Assembly: GCA_003956705.1 (NCBI GenBank)
Contig: QZCP01000645.1
Location: forward strand, 1-64,000
Origin: Brevipalpus yothersi
Taxonomy: Eukaryota; Arthropoda; Arachnida; Trombidiformes; Tenuipalpidae
Length of the DNA: 64,000 nt
Direction of reading: 5' to 3'
The position numbers and the translations under genes are program-made. How positions within the stretch are numbered: the first letter of the stretch is position 1; each line of letters starts with the position of its first letter. Below are positions 50,366-62,766 of the stretch, piece after piece. The notes beneath the pieces were generated by a model, which was given only the letters and a program-made list of their open reading frames with translations, was not told the origin of the DNA and ran no database searches.

Positions 50366-53300
50366 ACTTTTCAAGATTTTATCTAGAAAAAAGCTCCCAC
50401 AGATGATACACGAAACCAGAGGGAATAAAGGGAAGCTCTGTAAAGAGTCCGGAGAAAGGAAGAATAAGTCCAATGAAGAGGGAAAGAGTAAATCTGGGAA
50501 AAGAATTTATTTCCTGAAAATTTGGTCAATTGTCAAAAATAGGAAGCTATGTATTCTCACGAGAGGATGTCATCAATTGAGACATTCTTTTCTTTCCTTT
50601 ATCTCTCTATCTATCTCTCTCTTTCTCTCTCTCTTTCTTTCTTTCTTTTTTCGAAAGGATGGAGACAATTTTTTCTGATAAGCACTTTAAATTCATAAAT
50701 AACTTTCTCTCCATCTTCCAAACTTTTTCCACTTGTTTCTTTCATTTCTAGACCTACAAACATATATATACAAGAATATATATATATATAAATGAGAAAC
50801 CAGTGGCTCAGGAATCCAATTTCATGATATGAATTCTGATGTGGACTTGTTTGTTCTTTCTCATATATACTTTCCCTTTTCCGTAACTTGTCTTCTCAAT
50901 TTGTTTTGAGAAAACCCTCTGTACACATAGCTGACTCGGTAGTTTCCTGATTCCACTAAAACCAGTCCAACATAAAGTATTATCCAACATCGTTATGTAA
51001 GGTTTGCCTCAGCAAGAATCCAAACTTTCCCCTCTTCTGGGGAAGAAACAAAATTTGAAGGATGATTGAAGAGTTATTCCATTACTGGAGCTTTGATTTT
51101 GAATCAAGTATATTTCGACAAGAGAGAGAGAGAAAGGCCAAACTTGTGAGAATACTCTTGTTCTGTAAGTATTCAGAAACCTCTGGGTGAGTTGTTTTTG
51201 TTGTTGAGGAATTCCAAAAACTTTTTCCCAGAAATAAAACATTGTGTCAAGTGATATTCAGGAGCCATGCGAGTGGATATACTGAATTTTCAATACACCT
51301 AATGTACCTAGTGCATCTGTATAGTGTACTTCATGCTGATCTGATCGAGAATTCCATCGATCATCATGACGATAGTTTGACTTTTCCAACTCATGATTAT
51401 ATTCAATGGCACCATGAACTATGCCTCCCCGAAGGTAACACAATGTGGTATGTTAGATTATTTTCGAGGTGATTCAAAGGCCCACCATACATGTAATAAA
51501 AGGAACAAGAGCTGACATCAAGTGTTGAAATGAAAAAAAAAGAGATATAATTCAATATTAAGATGACTACTCAGCATCTCAAAATCTTTTCTTGATAGTA
51601 ATGAGCTGATATTGCTCATCCATTTGCTAAGTGAAGTTGGTACTGCTAAGATTTTCGTATATGGATATGTGCATGGATATGTATTCTGTCGTAAATCTGG
51701 GATAATGTTCAACAGAAGATGCGTATATATATTTCACCTTCCCTAGAAATCTCTTCTCTTGTAGTTGATACCATTTTTCGCTATAATGGAGATTCTCTGG
51801 TGAATTAATCATTAATAATGCCTCAACCCTTCATCTTTCTCTAGATGATGGAATAAAGAGAGAAAAAGAAAGCTTTCTTTCTACCTTGTAAGACATTTAT
51901 CCTAATGTTGAGGAGCTCAAAAAGCAAACTGTCAAAATAGGCCAAGAGAGAGAAGAAAGAAAAAAAAACAATGTTAATCAGACAAACAAATTTTTATTAT
52001 ATGAATGATAATGGGGTGATATTTCAATTTGTTCATTGAATATTCAAGTATTAAGACTTTCTTGTGTTTCTCTTGAAAAGAAATGTGTGTGCAATTTTGC
52101 TAGTCATTCTCATTGCTCTCATAAAGTTTGCCATGTATTTTAATTCCTTCGAGAGGCAAAGAATGGCTATGTATTTTATTTAATGAAATATTTTTGCTTA
52201 ATTTTTTCTTTGTCAACCTTAAAATTAGCTATTTGAAAGTGAATATATTCCAGAGTTCACTGAAACTTGTGGCAGCTATTTCTTCCAGATCACCCTTCAA
52301 GCTAACATGTACACACACATGTGCACCTAAAAATTTCAACAATTTATCATAATAATGGAGGAAGTGAATGTACATATACGTTTATATCATATATATATAA
52401 TTTCTCTCCTTGATGCTCACATTTTGGAAGGGTTCATCGTTCAACTTGCTATGATTCGGATGGCATAGAAGAGGAATGCCCAATACACTGTAAACAGAAA
52501 ATTTTTTTACCCAATAATCGAGATAAATGGAAGTCACATTAGCTCTAGGGTTAAAGTGAGAAAGATCGGAAAAGATCTTCAACCAGCCCATGAGTAAGAT
52601 ACAAGGAAGAGAGAGAGAGAGAGAGAGAGAGGAAAGATGATGGCAGAGAATCATAGCCAATGATGGATGATTGATGTGATCTTATGTTGGGCTCTAAGAG
52701 TTGATGCTAAGAGGAATAACTCGTATGCCTACATACACACAAGGGTAGATGGATATGATAGGAAAAGGAGGAAAGATGATGAAGATAAAGAAGAAAAGAG
52801 AAGAAGAAGAAGAAGAAGGAGGAATAAAAAGATGAAGAAAAAGAATAAGAAAAACTCATGTGTTTGTCTGTGTGAAGATCCTGCGTTCTGAGAAAAATGG
52901 ATACAGACTGTGGATCATACTGTACTACTTTAACTATTCCTTCATGTCAATAGGTATTCCGGTCGGTTTCATTTCTCTTTTGCTCACTTCACTTTATGCT
53001 GTATAGTGGAAAGAGAAAAATAAGAGAAGAGAAGAGAATACTTTCTTTCGAGATCAAAGATGATCATACTCATAATCATCATTCAGTAGACCAACTCTCA
53101 TATATTGAACTATCATTTCTGGATCTAACATTCTCTCTCTCTCTCTCTCTCTCTCTCTGTTCTCCATCAGGCTTTCCTATTCTTTCTTCTCCAATGTTAC
53201 TAACAGTACATGTGCCTTATTACTACTACTGTATCGAGCAATAATAGTTTCCAGCATAAGATTCTGTGCAATATTGCATGCTACGATGGTAGAAGCACAA

Positions 53301-54509
53301 TTGCTTCTTGCTCCTTAAGCCACAGTCGAAAGAAGAATGGATAATGTATTTATGTATATATAAAGCTTTATCTACCATAAAAGAATAAACGCGTACAGAT
53401 ATTTATACCCAACCCTATTCTTGAGCAACTTTCATCAGCATCCGCATCATACTCCCTGTTAACTTATTGAGAATCCAGATAACCTATCCTCTACTCTTTC
53501 CAGCCTCTTCCACAAGATTCATATATTCCTTGAGCCTATTACCTTCCATGTGTGTATACACTCGTACATGCTAATGCCAAATATTTCTACTGATATATAT
53601 ATTTATCGGTAATGAATTGAAAGCATAAACGGAGTGAAAACAGATACACCGGATCCTCATCAGTATGATCTTGATGAACTTCATTGTTCAACACACTTTC
53701 ACCATCTTCTTGCGCTTTTTTTCCATTGCACATCAGTGTGTGATCTGAATCACAATCTGCTCCATTTTCTCAGCTATCGTCAGAATATAGCTTGAGAAAG
53801 GAAGAAGCAAAAAAATTCCACCAAACTCCATATAGATTCGAAAGTTAGTGTGGAGAAGAAAACTTTCTATTTGATTAATTGTCACCTTAAGTGGTATTCT
53901 TATGGGAATCATGATGATAAACTTTCGGATGCTGCAAATACTCACGTCCATTGAGTGAATCAGTCTGGAGAGTCATCATTCTGGGATTCAGTTCACCTTT
54001 CGTTAAATGACTGATGGAATCTGATTCAAAGTTTATGGTCTATACCATGAACCAGATTTTTTGGAACAATAGAACTCTTGGGTTTTCTCCAGAAAAACAA
54101 ACGACCAGTGCCAACATGAGAGTATTCAGCTCTGAATGCATGGTAAATACAGGTTGTAGGTTGTTCTTGACCCATTCTTTTGACTACTTTGTCTAGATGA
54201 TTAAAATTTTATTCATTGGACTCATAAATTCATCAACTCAATATAATGAAGAGTTCCCAGTTTCATATCATTGTTGCACAAAATGAAAGAAAACGTTAAG
54301 AAGGCTCAACAATTTTGATCGAGTAGTTGAAAAGTATCCTGGTGAGAACTTTGAAATTTTGAAAAAAAATTGGGTTGTCTATTATATTGAGTGATTTCAA
54401 TCACATAAGTTAATGGCTTGCAGCTATTCTCACCGATTTGCATGCATAATCAAGTGAACATAAGATGCAGAACATATTAACTATACTTTTTTTGTGCTTA
54501 TGAATACAT

Positions 54510-54568
<59 letters not shown>

Positions 54569-56823
54569 CTTGAATGCATCAACACCAAAAGCATCTTGAG
54601 TTTCATCAAAGAAAAATATCCATAAATTTTGTGCGTCTATCTCAGCTCTACTGGTGCCTCATGATGAAATATTGAATAATAAAGTCATGTTCTGAGAAAA
54701 CATTTTTCGAAAGGAAAATCTAGCTGCGAGTGTTAAATAAGAATTATATCTGCCAAAAAATTATGACATCCAAGATTGTTTCGCAATACATTGAATGCAA
54801 CTTCAATAATTTATGAATGTTCTCCATGATTCATTACGATTTTGAACTTGGAGTATGGAGAGAAGGGAGGGAATAGGCGGAATACTGGGTGAAGTTTCGA
54901 GAGTTCTAATGGAACAATAACATGCCTCAATTTTGCTGAAGTGTAGGTAGCATGGTATGAAGAATGTTCTCATTTTGAATTTCAAGCAGATAAACTTGAG
55001 TTAAATCCAATTATTATTCGCAAATGTACTTGAATGTTTTCAATTTCAATCCAGAAATAACATTGAAGCTATATAGTTAGAATTTTACTTCTAGAAAAAG
55101 AGGCTTTTTCCGTCTCAATTTTGAATATCGTTTCAATTTTAAAGAGAAAACCTCAAAGGACCAAGTACCTCGTTGAAATAGACAATCACTTCTGGAAAGA
55201 GTACTCAGAGTAGCATTGATATCTGAAATAAACTCAAGAAAACCAGCAATTACCTGAAGTTTGATTGACATATATCACAACTCAACCCCATGTAAACTAT
55301 CATTTTTACACTTCTTGAAAAATTTTCACACTTCAAAGACGAAACATCCATCTCAGATCTGAACAGTATGCACTTGTATGTGTATACTAATACTTATATG
55401 CTGAGCTTCAATCTATCCATAACATCAACACACTTGAAGGTTCAACATTAATGTCATCAGCACATTTGAGTATGTATACACCTTCATCATCTTCAAAATG
55501 TGATGATGACATCTTGACATCACTTGGCTGCCTATCACTGATCATGCATGACTGTACTTGAATCTATCATTCATCAATCAGAATGTTGGGTAATAATGAT
55601 CATGATTATCGTCATCATCATCTTCAAGCATACAAATTCATCATGCATACTTAATCCTATAAGCTTTCAATTTCTTAATCGTCTCTCTGTACTCTGTTTA
55701 TTCATTTATTACCAAAGGCTATGGACATATTGCTCCAATAACCACTGAAGGAAGAGCAGCGACAATAGTTTACGCAATTTTTGGAATACCTCTGATGCTA
55801 CTGTATTTGGCCAATATTGGTGGAACGTTAGCCAAATCATTTCGCTATTTGTATGGACGTTTTCAAGCATGTGTGAATAATAAAAAGCAAGCGGCAGCAT
55901 CTTCAGCACGATCACGTTCCAGTAGATCTCGATCACGGCGAGCAGTTACATATCGATATAATTCGATTCCACTGAGATCACCTCGTGCCGTACAATCATT
56001 ACCAAGTTCTCCTGTGTCAAAGAATCCACGGAATGCAATTGAAATCAGAGACTCGAGGTATGGGATGATGAGAAATGAATTGAGAGAGAATGTTGGATGA
56101 AAGTTGATGAATTTTCCAATCGATATTCTTGCACTGGAAGAGATTCTTCTATCCTTCCTAAATTACTATGCTTGCCTATTTGTTTACAGCTCAGTTGATG
56201 TTGAACGTGGAAAATATAACACTGGACGGGGTGTTGGATATCGATTGGACAAATCAATGACAGAGCCGAATATGCAATCAAATTCTCATGGATCTCGAAG
56301 TATGCGCGATGATATTCGTGGTGATAGTCGACGTCGAAGTATTACCACTGGAACTGGCAGCGGAGGTGGTGGAGGTGGTACAGGATCATCATCATATGCT
56401 CAAGTTCATGTTCCAATTATGTTATGTCTTATTATTTTGATCGCATATGTGAGCATTGGTGGTATACTTTTCTCTGGGTGGGAATCGTGGGAAGTTCATG
56501 ATGGAATATATTTTTGCTTCATCACACTGTCCACCATTGGTCTGGGTGACATGGTACCGGGTGAGAAATCATTGGAATCCAAGAACATGATACTGTGTGC
56601 ATTGTATATACTGATAGGCTTAGCATTGATTGCTATGTGTTTCAATCTGATGCAAGAAGGTGTCATTCATAAGGTAAAAACGTTGAGTAAACTGATTGGC
56701 ATCATCAAGAGTCGTGGTGATGAAGATGAGATGGATGGAGACGAAGAAGAGGATGAAGAAGAAGAAGATGAGATGGACGGTGATGAGGATGGAGAAGAGG
56801 AAGAAGAAGAATCGGATGTCTGA
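45747..56823 (+). CDS. K2P-B: two-pore-domain (TWIK/TWK-type) potassium channel (three coding exons, 471 aa)
   Basis: This gene encodes a background K+ channel subunit of the plasma membrane, active as a dimer. Exons 45747-46188, 55718-56057 and 56190-56823 join in phases 1 and 2 to 1416 nt, open to the TGA. Order: short N-terminus with a Q5 run; M1 (about 36-58); cap with sequons NQS and NDT; P1 ITTIGYGH (filter glycine 148); M2 (about 163-182, YAIFGIPLMLLYLANIG); an Arg/Ser-rich basic cytosolic linker of about 150 residues; M3 (about 336-358); P2 STIGLGDMVPG (376-381); M4 (about 394-416); and a C-terminal tail of mostly Asp and Glu. Both filters are canonical, so K+ selectivity is expected. 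The start at 45747 is the first in-frame ATG; an AG six bases upstream might be a leader splice acceptor. The subfamily cannot be assigned with confidence. Confidence 0.95.
46735..46776. repeat. (TC)n microsatellite
   Basis: A perfect TC run in the K2P-B intron. Confidence 0.95.
47515..47582. repeat. Compound (GAAA)n-(GA)n microsatellite
   Basis: About six GAAA units pass directly into a GA run of over 40 bp. Confidence 0.95.
54514..54556. repeat. (TC)n microsatellite
   Basis: A TC run followed by short TTTC units, in the K2P-B intron about 1.2 kb before exon 2. Confidence 0.95.
55718..56057 (+). CDS. K2P-B coding exon 2 (residues 148-260), filter 1, M2 and basic linker
   Basis: Starts GC TAT GGA CAT, which with the donated G completes GYGH, followed by IAPITTEGR and M2. 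The linker contains SARSRSSRSRSRR. The donor is GAG followed by GTATGG, phase 2. Confidence 0.94.
56190..56823 (+). CDS. K2P-B coding exon 3 (residues 261-471), M3, P2, M4 and acidic tail
   Basis: The acceptor is TGTTTACAG after a 132 bp intron. It encodes a Ser/Gly-rich end of the linker, M3, the canonical P2 filter TIGLGD, M4 and a tail in which nearly all of the last 35 residues are acidic. The open frame upstream of 56190 is intron read-through. Confidence 0.94.
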
Positions 56824-56898
56824 TGGATCAGTCAGATGAATAGGGAAACAATGAATGAGGAATAGGATGAATTCTAGGATGAGTTTCGAGAGCCAGTA

Positions 56899-56900
<2 letters not shown>

Positions 56901-56935
<35 letters not shown>
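56901..56935. repeat. (GA)n microsatellite in the K2P-B 3' region
   Basis: A perfect GA run 78 bp after the K2P-B stop, probably inside the 3' UTR. A second GA run is at 57228-57261. Confidence 0.93.
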
Positions 56936-56939
<4 letters not shown>

Positions 56940-57223
56940 AAGAATGAAGCTATGAAAGTGAAAAGGGAATAGATGGAGAAAGAAGAAAATAGCCATTAGA
57001 ACCTTGATGATGATATATGAGCTACTAATGATGACAGACAAATAGAGGGAAAAAGAGTAAAAGAATAGAAGCCAGTTACTGGATATCAGATTCTATTTCA
57101 AGTTGACTTATGACTATATGATCGAGTCAATCTGATATATACCTTTCATAGTCTGTGCTATATTATGATGCATACTTTTCTCATTTCGTTCAACATTACG
57201 ATCAATACTCGGAGCCAAAAGGA

Positions 57224-57263
<40 letters not shown>

Positions 57264-60200
57264 GTAATAGTAGTAATAAGTAAGTATGCCTTGATTACAG
57301 TGGACAGGGTTTATAGCCTATTTTACTTCCTACAAATTGATGATTTAAATACCCTATGAATTAAATGAAATATGAAAATTTTCTCCGTGAATATTGTTGT
57401 TGGCATTTCATGCCCGGAAAAAATAGTTCAGAGTATTCACGAGAGATTCAATGAAACTTCGTTTTATGGCAATCTAGAATACTGGCTGAGATGCAATTAC
57501 AAGTTCAATTTTGTAAAAATTTTGAATATGGAAAATTTTTAGAATTTTCAATTTTTTTGTTTCTGAATAGGATAAAATTGTATTTTCGATTCCATTCAAC
57601 ATTGTTCATGATTGACAGTGATCATGATTGAGAATAAAATCAAAATCAAGGGAATACAAAAATGATTTTATCACGCGAAATGCAGCTTATATTCTCACTT
57701 TTTTGCGTTTTATAACTCAACAGTATTCTATCAGAATGATAAATCTGAGTTTCATGATGATCAGTCTAACGCTCAGTCAATTTTTACTGATGTATGTGCA
57801 TAAGAGATGTATATGTGTGTATATGTGTGTGGGTCACATACATTGAACACGATATGATGGTGATCATCATAGATGATGAATGATCAAGATCCATATTCAT
57901 CCTTTTATTGGTACAAAATTAACGATGTTATGGCGTCAAAAAATTTGAATATAATCGAGTTGACTTCTGATAATGATGTTGATAGAACAATGGAAGAGAT
58001 AAAATATATTTTTATATGCATCCACACACTACACTTGGAAATGGAAAAGAATCATCTTCAGCTAAAGATTTCTTTAGATGAGAAAATCGTGATCAGCATC
58101 CAGAATCCAATCAATATGTGTGTGTGTGCGGAAAGTGTGAAGAGCCTCTCATCTTGTGCCTAGTATTCTTTGTCTCTTTCTCTCTCCTCTTTCTGTAAAG
58201 ATGGACAAGTGATGAACACTTTGATGAAATCTTTTGTCAAATCGTCAATCTTACGGAATTCTCAGATAACCTCAATTCCTTTTTTCGTCTTCCAGCCTTT
58301 TAACCCAATGATTCAATTAAAATTGGATTTCTTCTAATGAGCATCGCGTCCAGTTTTCGATCCAATTCGAAAAACTTGATAGGGTATTAATGTCATTCGT
58401 ACCCTGAATGGATGGACTTCACAATGACACTGATCCTTGTGAAGAATCAGATCTCAAGATTAATGTTGCCCATCACCAATGTTACTTTCAGTAGCCAGAG
58501 AGTAAAAATAATAGTTGAAAGAATCTCTTTTCATCAGTTTTCTTTCATCATGATGCTTACTTATATTAGGTCAAGTTCGATAGCTCATTCATTACGATTT
58601 TTTTCTCTTTCTATTCTTGATACTTCCTCTATTTCACTTTGAACATCACTTAAACAGAACATATCTATATATTTATTCTGTATTCTCTGGATGCTGTATA
58701 TTCTTCATACTGAACATTTATTTGGGAAAAAAATCATATGATATCTGCTTGTTGTTCAAGGTTCAATGATTCCTTTGAGAATGCAATCAAAATGTTGCCT
58801 GTTCATATGATTTGTAGTTTGTTTGTTTTCGCTTTCTCTTCCTCTCTATTCCACTCTTTTTACCGTTATATCTCATGAAAATGGAGCAAAATCTATTTCT
58901 TACTCACCACCAATCGATTCCATAAGCCAATCAACTTGACTGAAAGTGAGTTATGGCATTATTATTAGTCCAGTAGGCTTTCCATCTCTTTTCTTTTCCT
59001 CTTACTTTCCTAAAGTTGTAGCTAGAAAAAATTGATCAATCGATTGAGCATCCATAAAGTAGCTATCATCATCTTTTCTGGCCAAATTTTCCTCACATGC
59101 AGTAGCATCAGAATGCACATGAACACGCTCGATGCTCAGCTTCCAGAATATACTGAGTAGGAATCAAATCTCATAAAGTATTTTTAATTCGAAAGATCAT
59201 GTTTACCATTTTAACAGATTAACTTGAGTGAATATTCTAATTCCCTGAAAGAGAATACAAACACCATCAAGTCATCATCATTTGAATTTTATGGGGAGCG
59301 TGTATGAACTGTTCAAAGGATGATAGAAAATGTTGAGGCACGAAAAAGAAGATAGAAATTAATCTGGAGGAAATTCATGTGAAAAAAAGAAGGAAAAAAA
59401 GGTAAATCAATTTGTTCTAAAGTGATTTTTCAAGAGAATTTTTCTTTGTTTTTCCTGTTTACCCAAAAATTCCAGGAATCTGATTGAATCAGAAAAAGTG
59501 AAAACTTCATAAGCTCCTTACTGATAGAGTGATGAAATGTTTTTCATTAAAACTACATTTTAGTACGTCCAAATCTTTCTCAAATGTAACTTTATTTACC
59601 CATAATATTACAATCTGGCAAAAATTCTCGTCAAAAAGTACAAGGATTATTGAAATACCATTAAATGCAAAATTAATAACAATTTTGTCAGATTATTTGT
59701 ATTGTTCTGGTATGAGCTATTCTTCTGACTTTCAATTCCTTTACCAGACATTTTTCTGTCACCGAATCTCTAGATTTCAGCTCATAAACTTTCCCAAACG
59801 CTTTAAGAAAAAGTCTTCCATGGAATGGTGGTGAGCTAGTGTGACTATCCACTGATCGTATGGATATCTCAAATTCAATTCCAATGGGACCATGCAAATG
59901 AGACATGAGTAAATCATGATTCGACTTTCTTGTCTTTCTTTTCTCCTCTTTCTAGCTCACAGAGCTTCCATTTTAGGATTCCCAAGTCACACTCACCAAA
60001 CTGCGAAAGTGACCGAATCGTTGGCAGAGCTGAGCAGATTAATCTTCTCTTGACTCCACCATTATCATGGGAAAACAAGTGAACTTCAGATATGCATACA
60101 TATACCGAATTGCCTGAGAGTAACTTTGGGCAAGAGTAAGAATTTCAGTGGAAACTGACCAGGAATAACAATTCCAAAAGACATGTGGGACCATATCATG

Positions 60201-62167
60201 AATATGACAAGTATTTTTGTATTCAAACTGGAACGAGTGTTTTGATCATGTTTTTGTACATAAGAATCCAGAGAAAAAGAAAGAGAACGACGATCTTGAA
60301 GTATTGATATCTTGGTGCTCTGTGAAAGATCGATAGATGGAATTTTTCAACCATCCACTACACTGTACTTGAAACTCATGTAAGCAAACAAAAAGCAAAA
60401 ACAAATAGTAGCGAAAAGAAATTAGTTTTTGCTCAGAAAGTTTCAATTTCAAGCTGTTCGTAGCTGATATTGAATCAAGCGTATCTGGAAATGATTCTGA
60501 ACATCCATTCTGAAATTCAATCAGCAACAATCAGTAATGAATTTAAGATATTTCCAATGTCTATAGTGTATGAATTTTCTGAGTTTTTTTCTTTTTCAAC
60601 TTCTGAAGGTTACGAGAAAGCTGTAGCATCGATTTTATATTGTGTTTTCAAGGCATTAGAGATCAAACTTAGAAAATTTCACTGAGCTTCATCTGAATAA
60701 GTAGTAAATAGAGTGTCTGAATGTTAGCCCAAGAAATTCACTATTGAATTCATTCAGCATCAATGATTGGCAGGCAGCTATTGAGACCAAATACCGGAAA
60801 TATTGAATATTGAATAAAACTCAAGTCTAGGATAGATATATGAGTAGGTATTATACATTTCATTTCATTCATGAGTCAAATCATTCAGAGCCCTTCACGG
60901 AGGTGAGACATCTGAATGGTTCCAATAGTTTTCATGTTTGAAATAGTGAGCTCAAAATAAATCCGATATATTGGACTACAGAGAAGGAAAGTGTATGGTT
61001 TGTTTGAGTTATTGCACAGATTCATGAACATTTGCTTCACTCAATGCTCATAAGAAGCAGAAGTAAGAGCAAAATAGAAACAATATCTTGAAGGCGAAGA
61101 AAATTTGGAGAAATAATACAAGTTGTAAGTTGAATTTTGAGCCATTCTCTAATATCTAAGCTAAATTTGGCGTTCATAAACCAAGTTGTATATATATAGG
61201 ATGTTCACATGTAACAAGAGAGAATAAAGGGATTGAGTGAAGAAATAGTTTGCTTGTTATGTTTGATTCTAATTGGACAAGTGAGCAGGCAAGCAAGCAG
61301 CTTTTCGAATCAACTGAGCAAAGTATGCATGGAATGAGAAAGTGAAAGGGAAGAGGAGAGAGAGAGAGAGAGAGAAAATATCCGAATATGAATACCATGG
61401 AGAAAGTATAGTTATGGAAGAATGAAAATAGCAGGCAACTTTTGGATGTACACATACACACAACACCCAGATGAGCACAAATGGTTATTCGCTCTACTTT
61501 TCTAATGAGATTACTATATGTAAGTATTGGTGATGTAGAAGAGAATTTCTGATGATTTTGTAGAAAAATATTCCAATATATGCTCATATGGGTGCGTGTG
61601 TATGTATTTGTAGGATTAGAGGCATCATTCAAATGCTGAATGTTGACGGGAAGCTGCTCAATTTTATTCAAGTATTTTTTCAGTGTACTTCATTCTTAGT
61701 TTTACTTTTTGCTATTCCTTAACTATTTTTCTTACATAGGCACATACATAGAATGATTGATACAATGAAAAACTAAGCTGATAAAGATTTCTTTTTTTCT
61801 TTTTCCTCTTTTTTTTCTCAGCACAAAGCAAAGGCAAAAGAAAAAAAATATGACGAAAACCAGAAAACCAATGAGAGGAGCATCTTCAAATGGTCTTCAC
61901 TCTGATGATTAAATCTTCCCCTCAAGTCTTATCAGAACACTGTGTTAGTATGATTGACTAGATTCTGGAAGTTCTCTCATGCATATATATAAATGTAAAT
62001 GCTTGAGTCATGGGAAAAATTCCAGTCAAACTGGTCAAATCTAACGGGAATCGAGAATACTTGACTTACATTTTCTGGAAAAGCGAATTAATGCATCTAC
62101 TCATGCCATACATCCCGGGAATCTTCTTGTGTATTCCTTCAGTTGAGAATATATATTTGTAAACAAN

Positions 62168-62766
62168 NNNNNNNNNNNNNNNNNNNNNNNNNNNNNNNNN
62201 NNNNNNNNNNNNNNNNNNNNNNNNNNNNNNNNNNNNNNNNNNNNNNNNNNNNNNNNNNNNNNNNNNNNNNNNNNNNNNNNNNNNNNNNNNNNNNNNNNNN
62301 NNNNNNNNNNNNNNNNNNNNNNNNNNNNNNNNNNNNNNNNNNNNNNNNNNNNNNNNNNNNNNNNNNNNNNNNNNNNNNNNNNNNNNNNNNNNNNNNNNNN
62401 NNNNNNNNNNNNNNNNNNNNNNNNNNNNNNNNNNNNNNNNNNNNNNNNNNNNNNNNNNNNNNNNNNNNNNNNNNNNNNNNNNNNNNNNNNNNNNNNNNNN
62501 NNNNNNNNNNNNNNNNNNNNNNNNNNNNNNNNNNNNNNNNNNNNNNNNNNNNNNNNNNNNNNNNNNNNNNNNNNNNNNNNNNNNNNNNNNNNNNNNNNNN
62601 NNNNNNNNNNNNNNNNNNNNNNNNNNNNNNNNNNNNNNNNNNNNNNNNNNNNNNNNNNNNNNNNNNNNNNNNNNNNNNNNNNNNNNNNNNNNNNNNNNNN
62701 NNNNNNNNNNNNNNNNNNNNNNNNNNNNNNNNNNNNNNNNNNNNNNNNNNNNNNNNNNNNNNNNNN
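62168..62766. other. Assembly gap (599 N)
   Basis: A run of N with no clear repeat at either border, unlike the first gap. Open frames that appear to cross it are artefacts. Confidence 0.99.

Larger units (their letters stand above)
46189..55717 (+). other. 9.53 kb intron of K2P-B
   Basis: A GTAAGT donor and an ACCAAAG acceptor. It holds TC/GA arrays at 46735-46776, 47515-47582 (GAAA then GA), 53132-53158 and 54514-54556, and GT/CA runs near 48325-48342 and 48549-48562. No nested gene was recognised. Confidence 0.88.
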
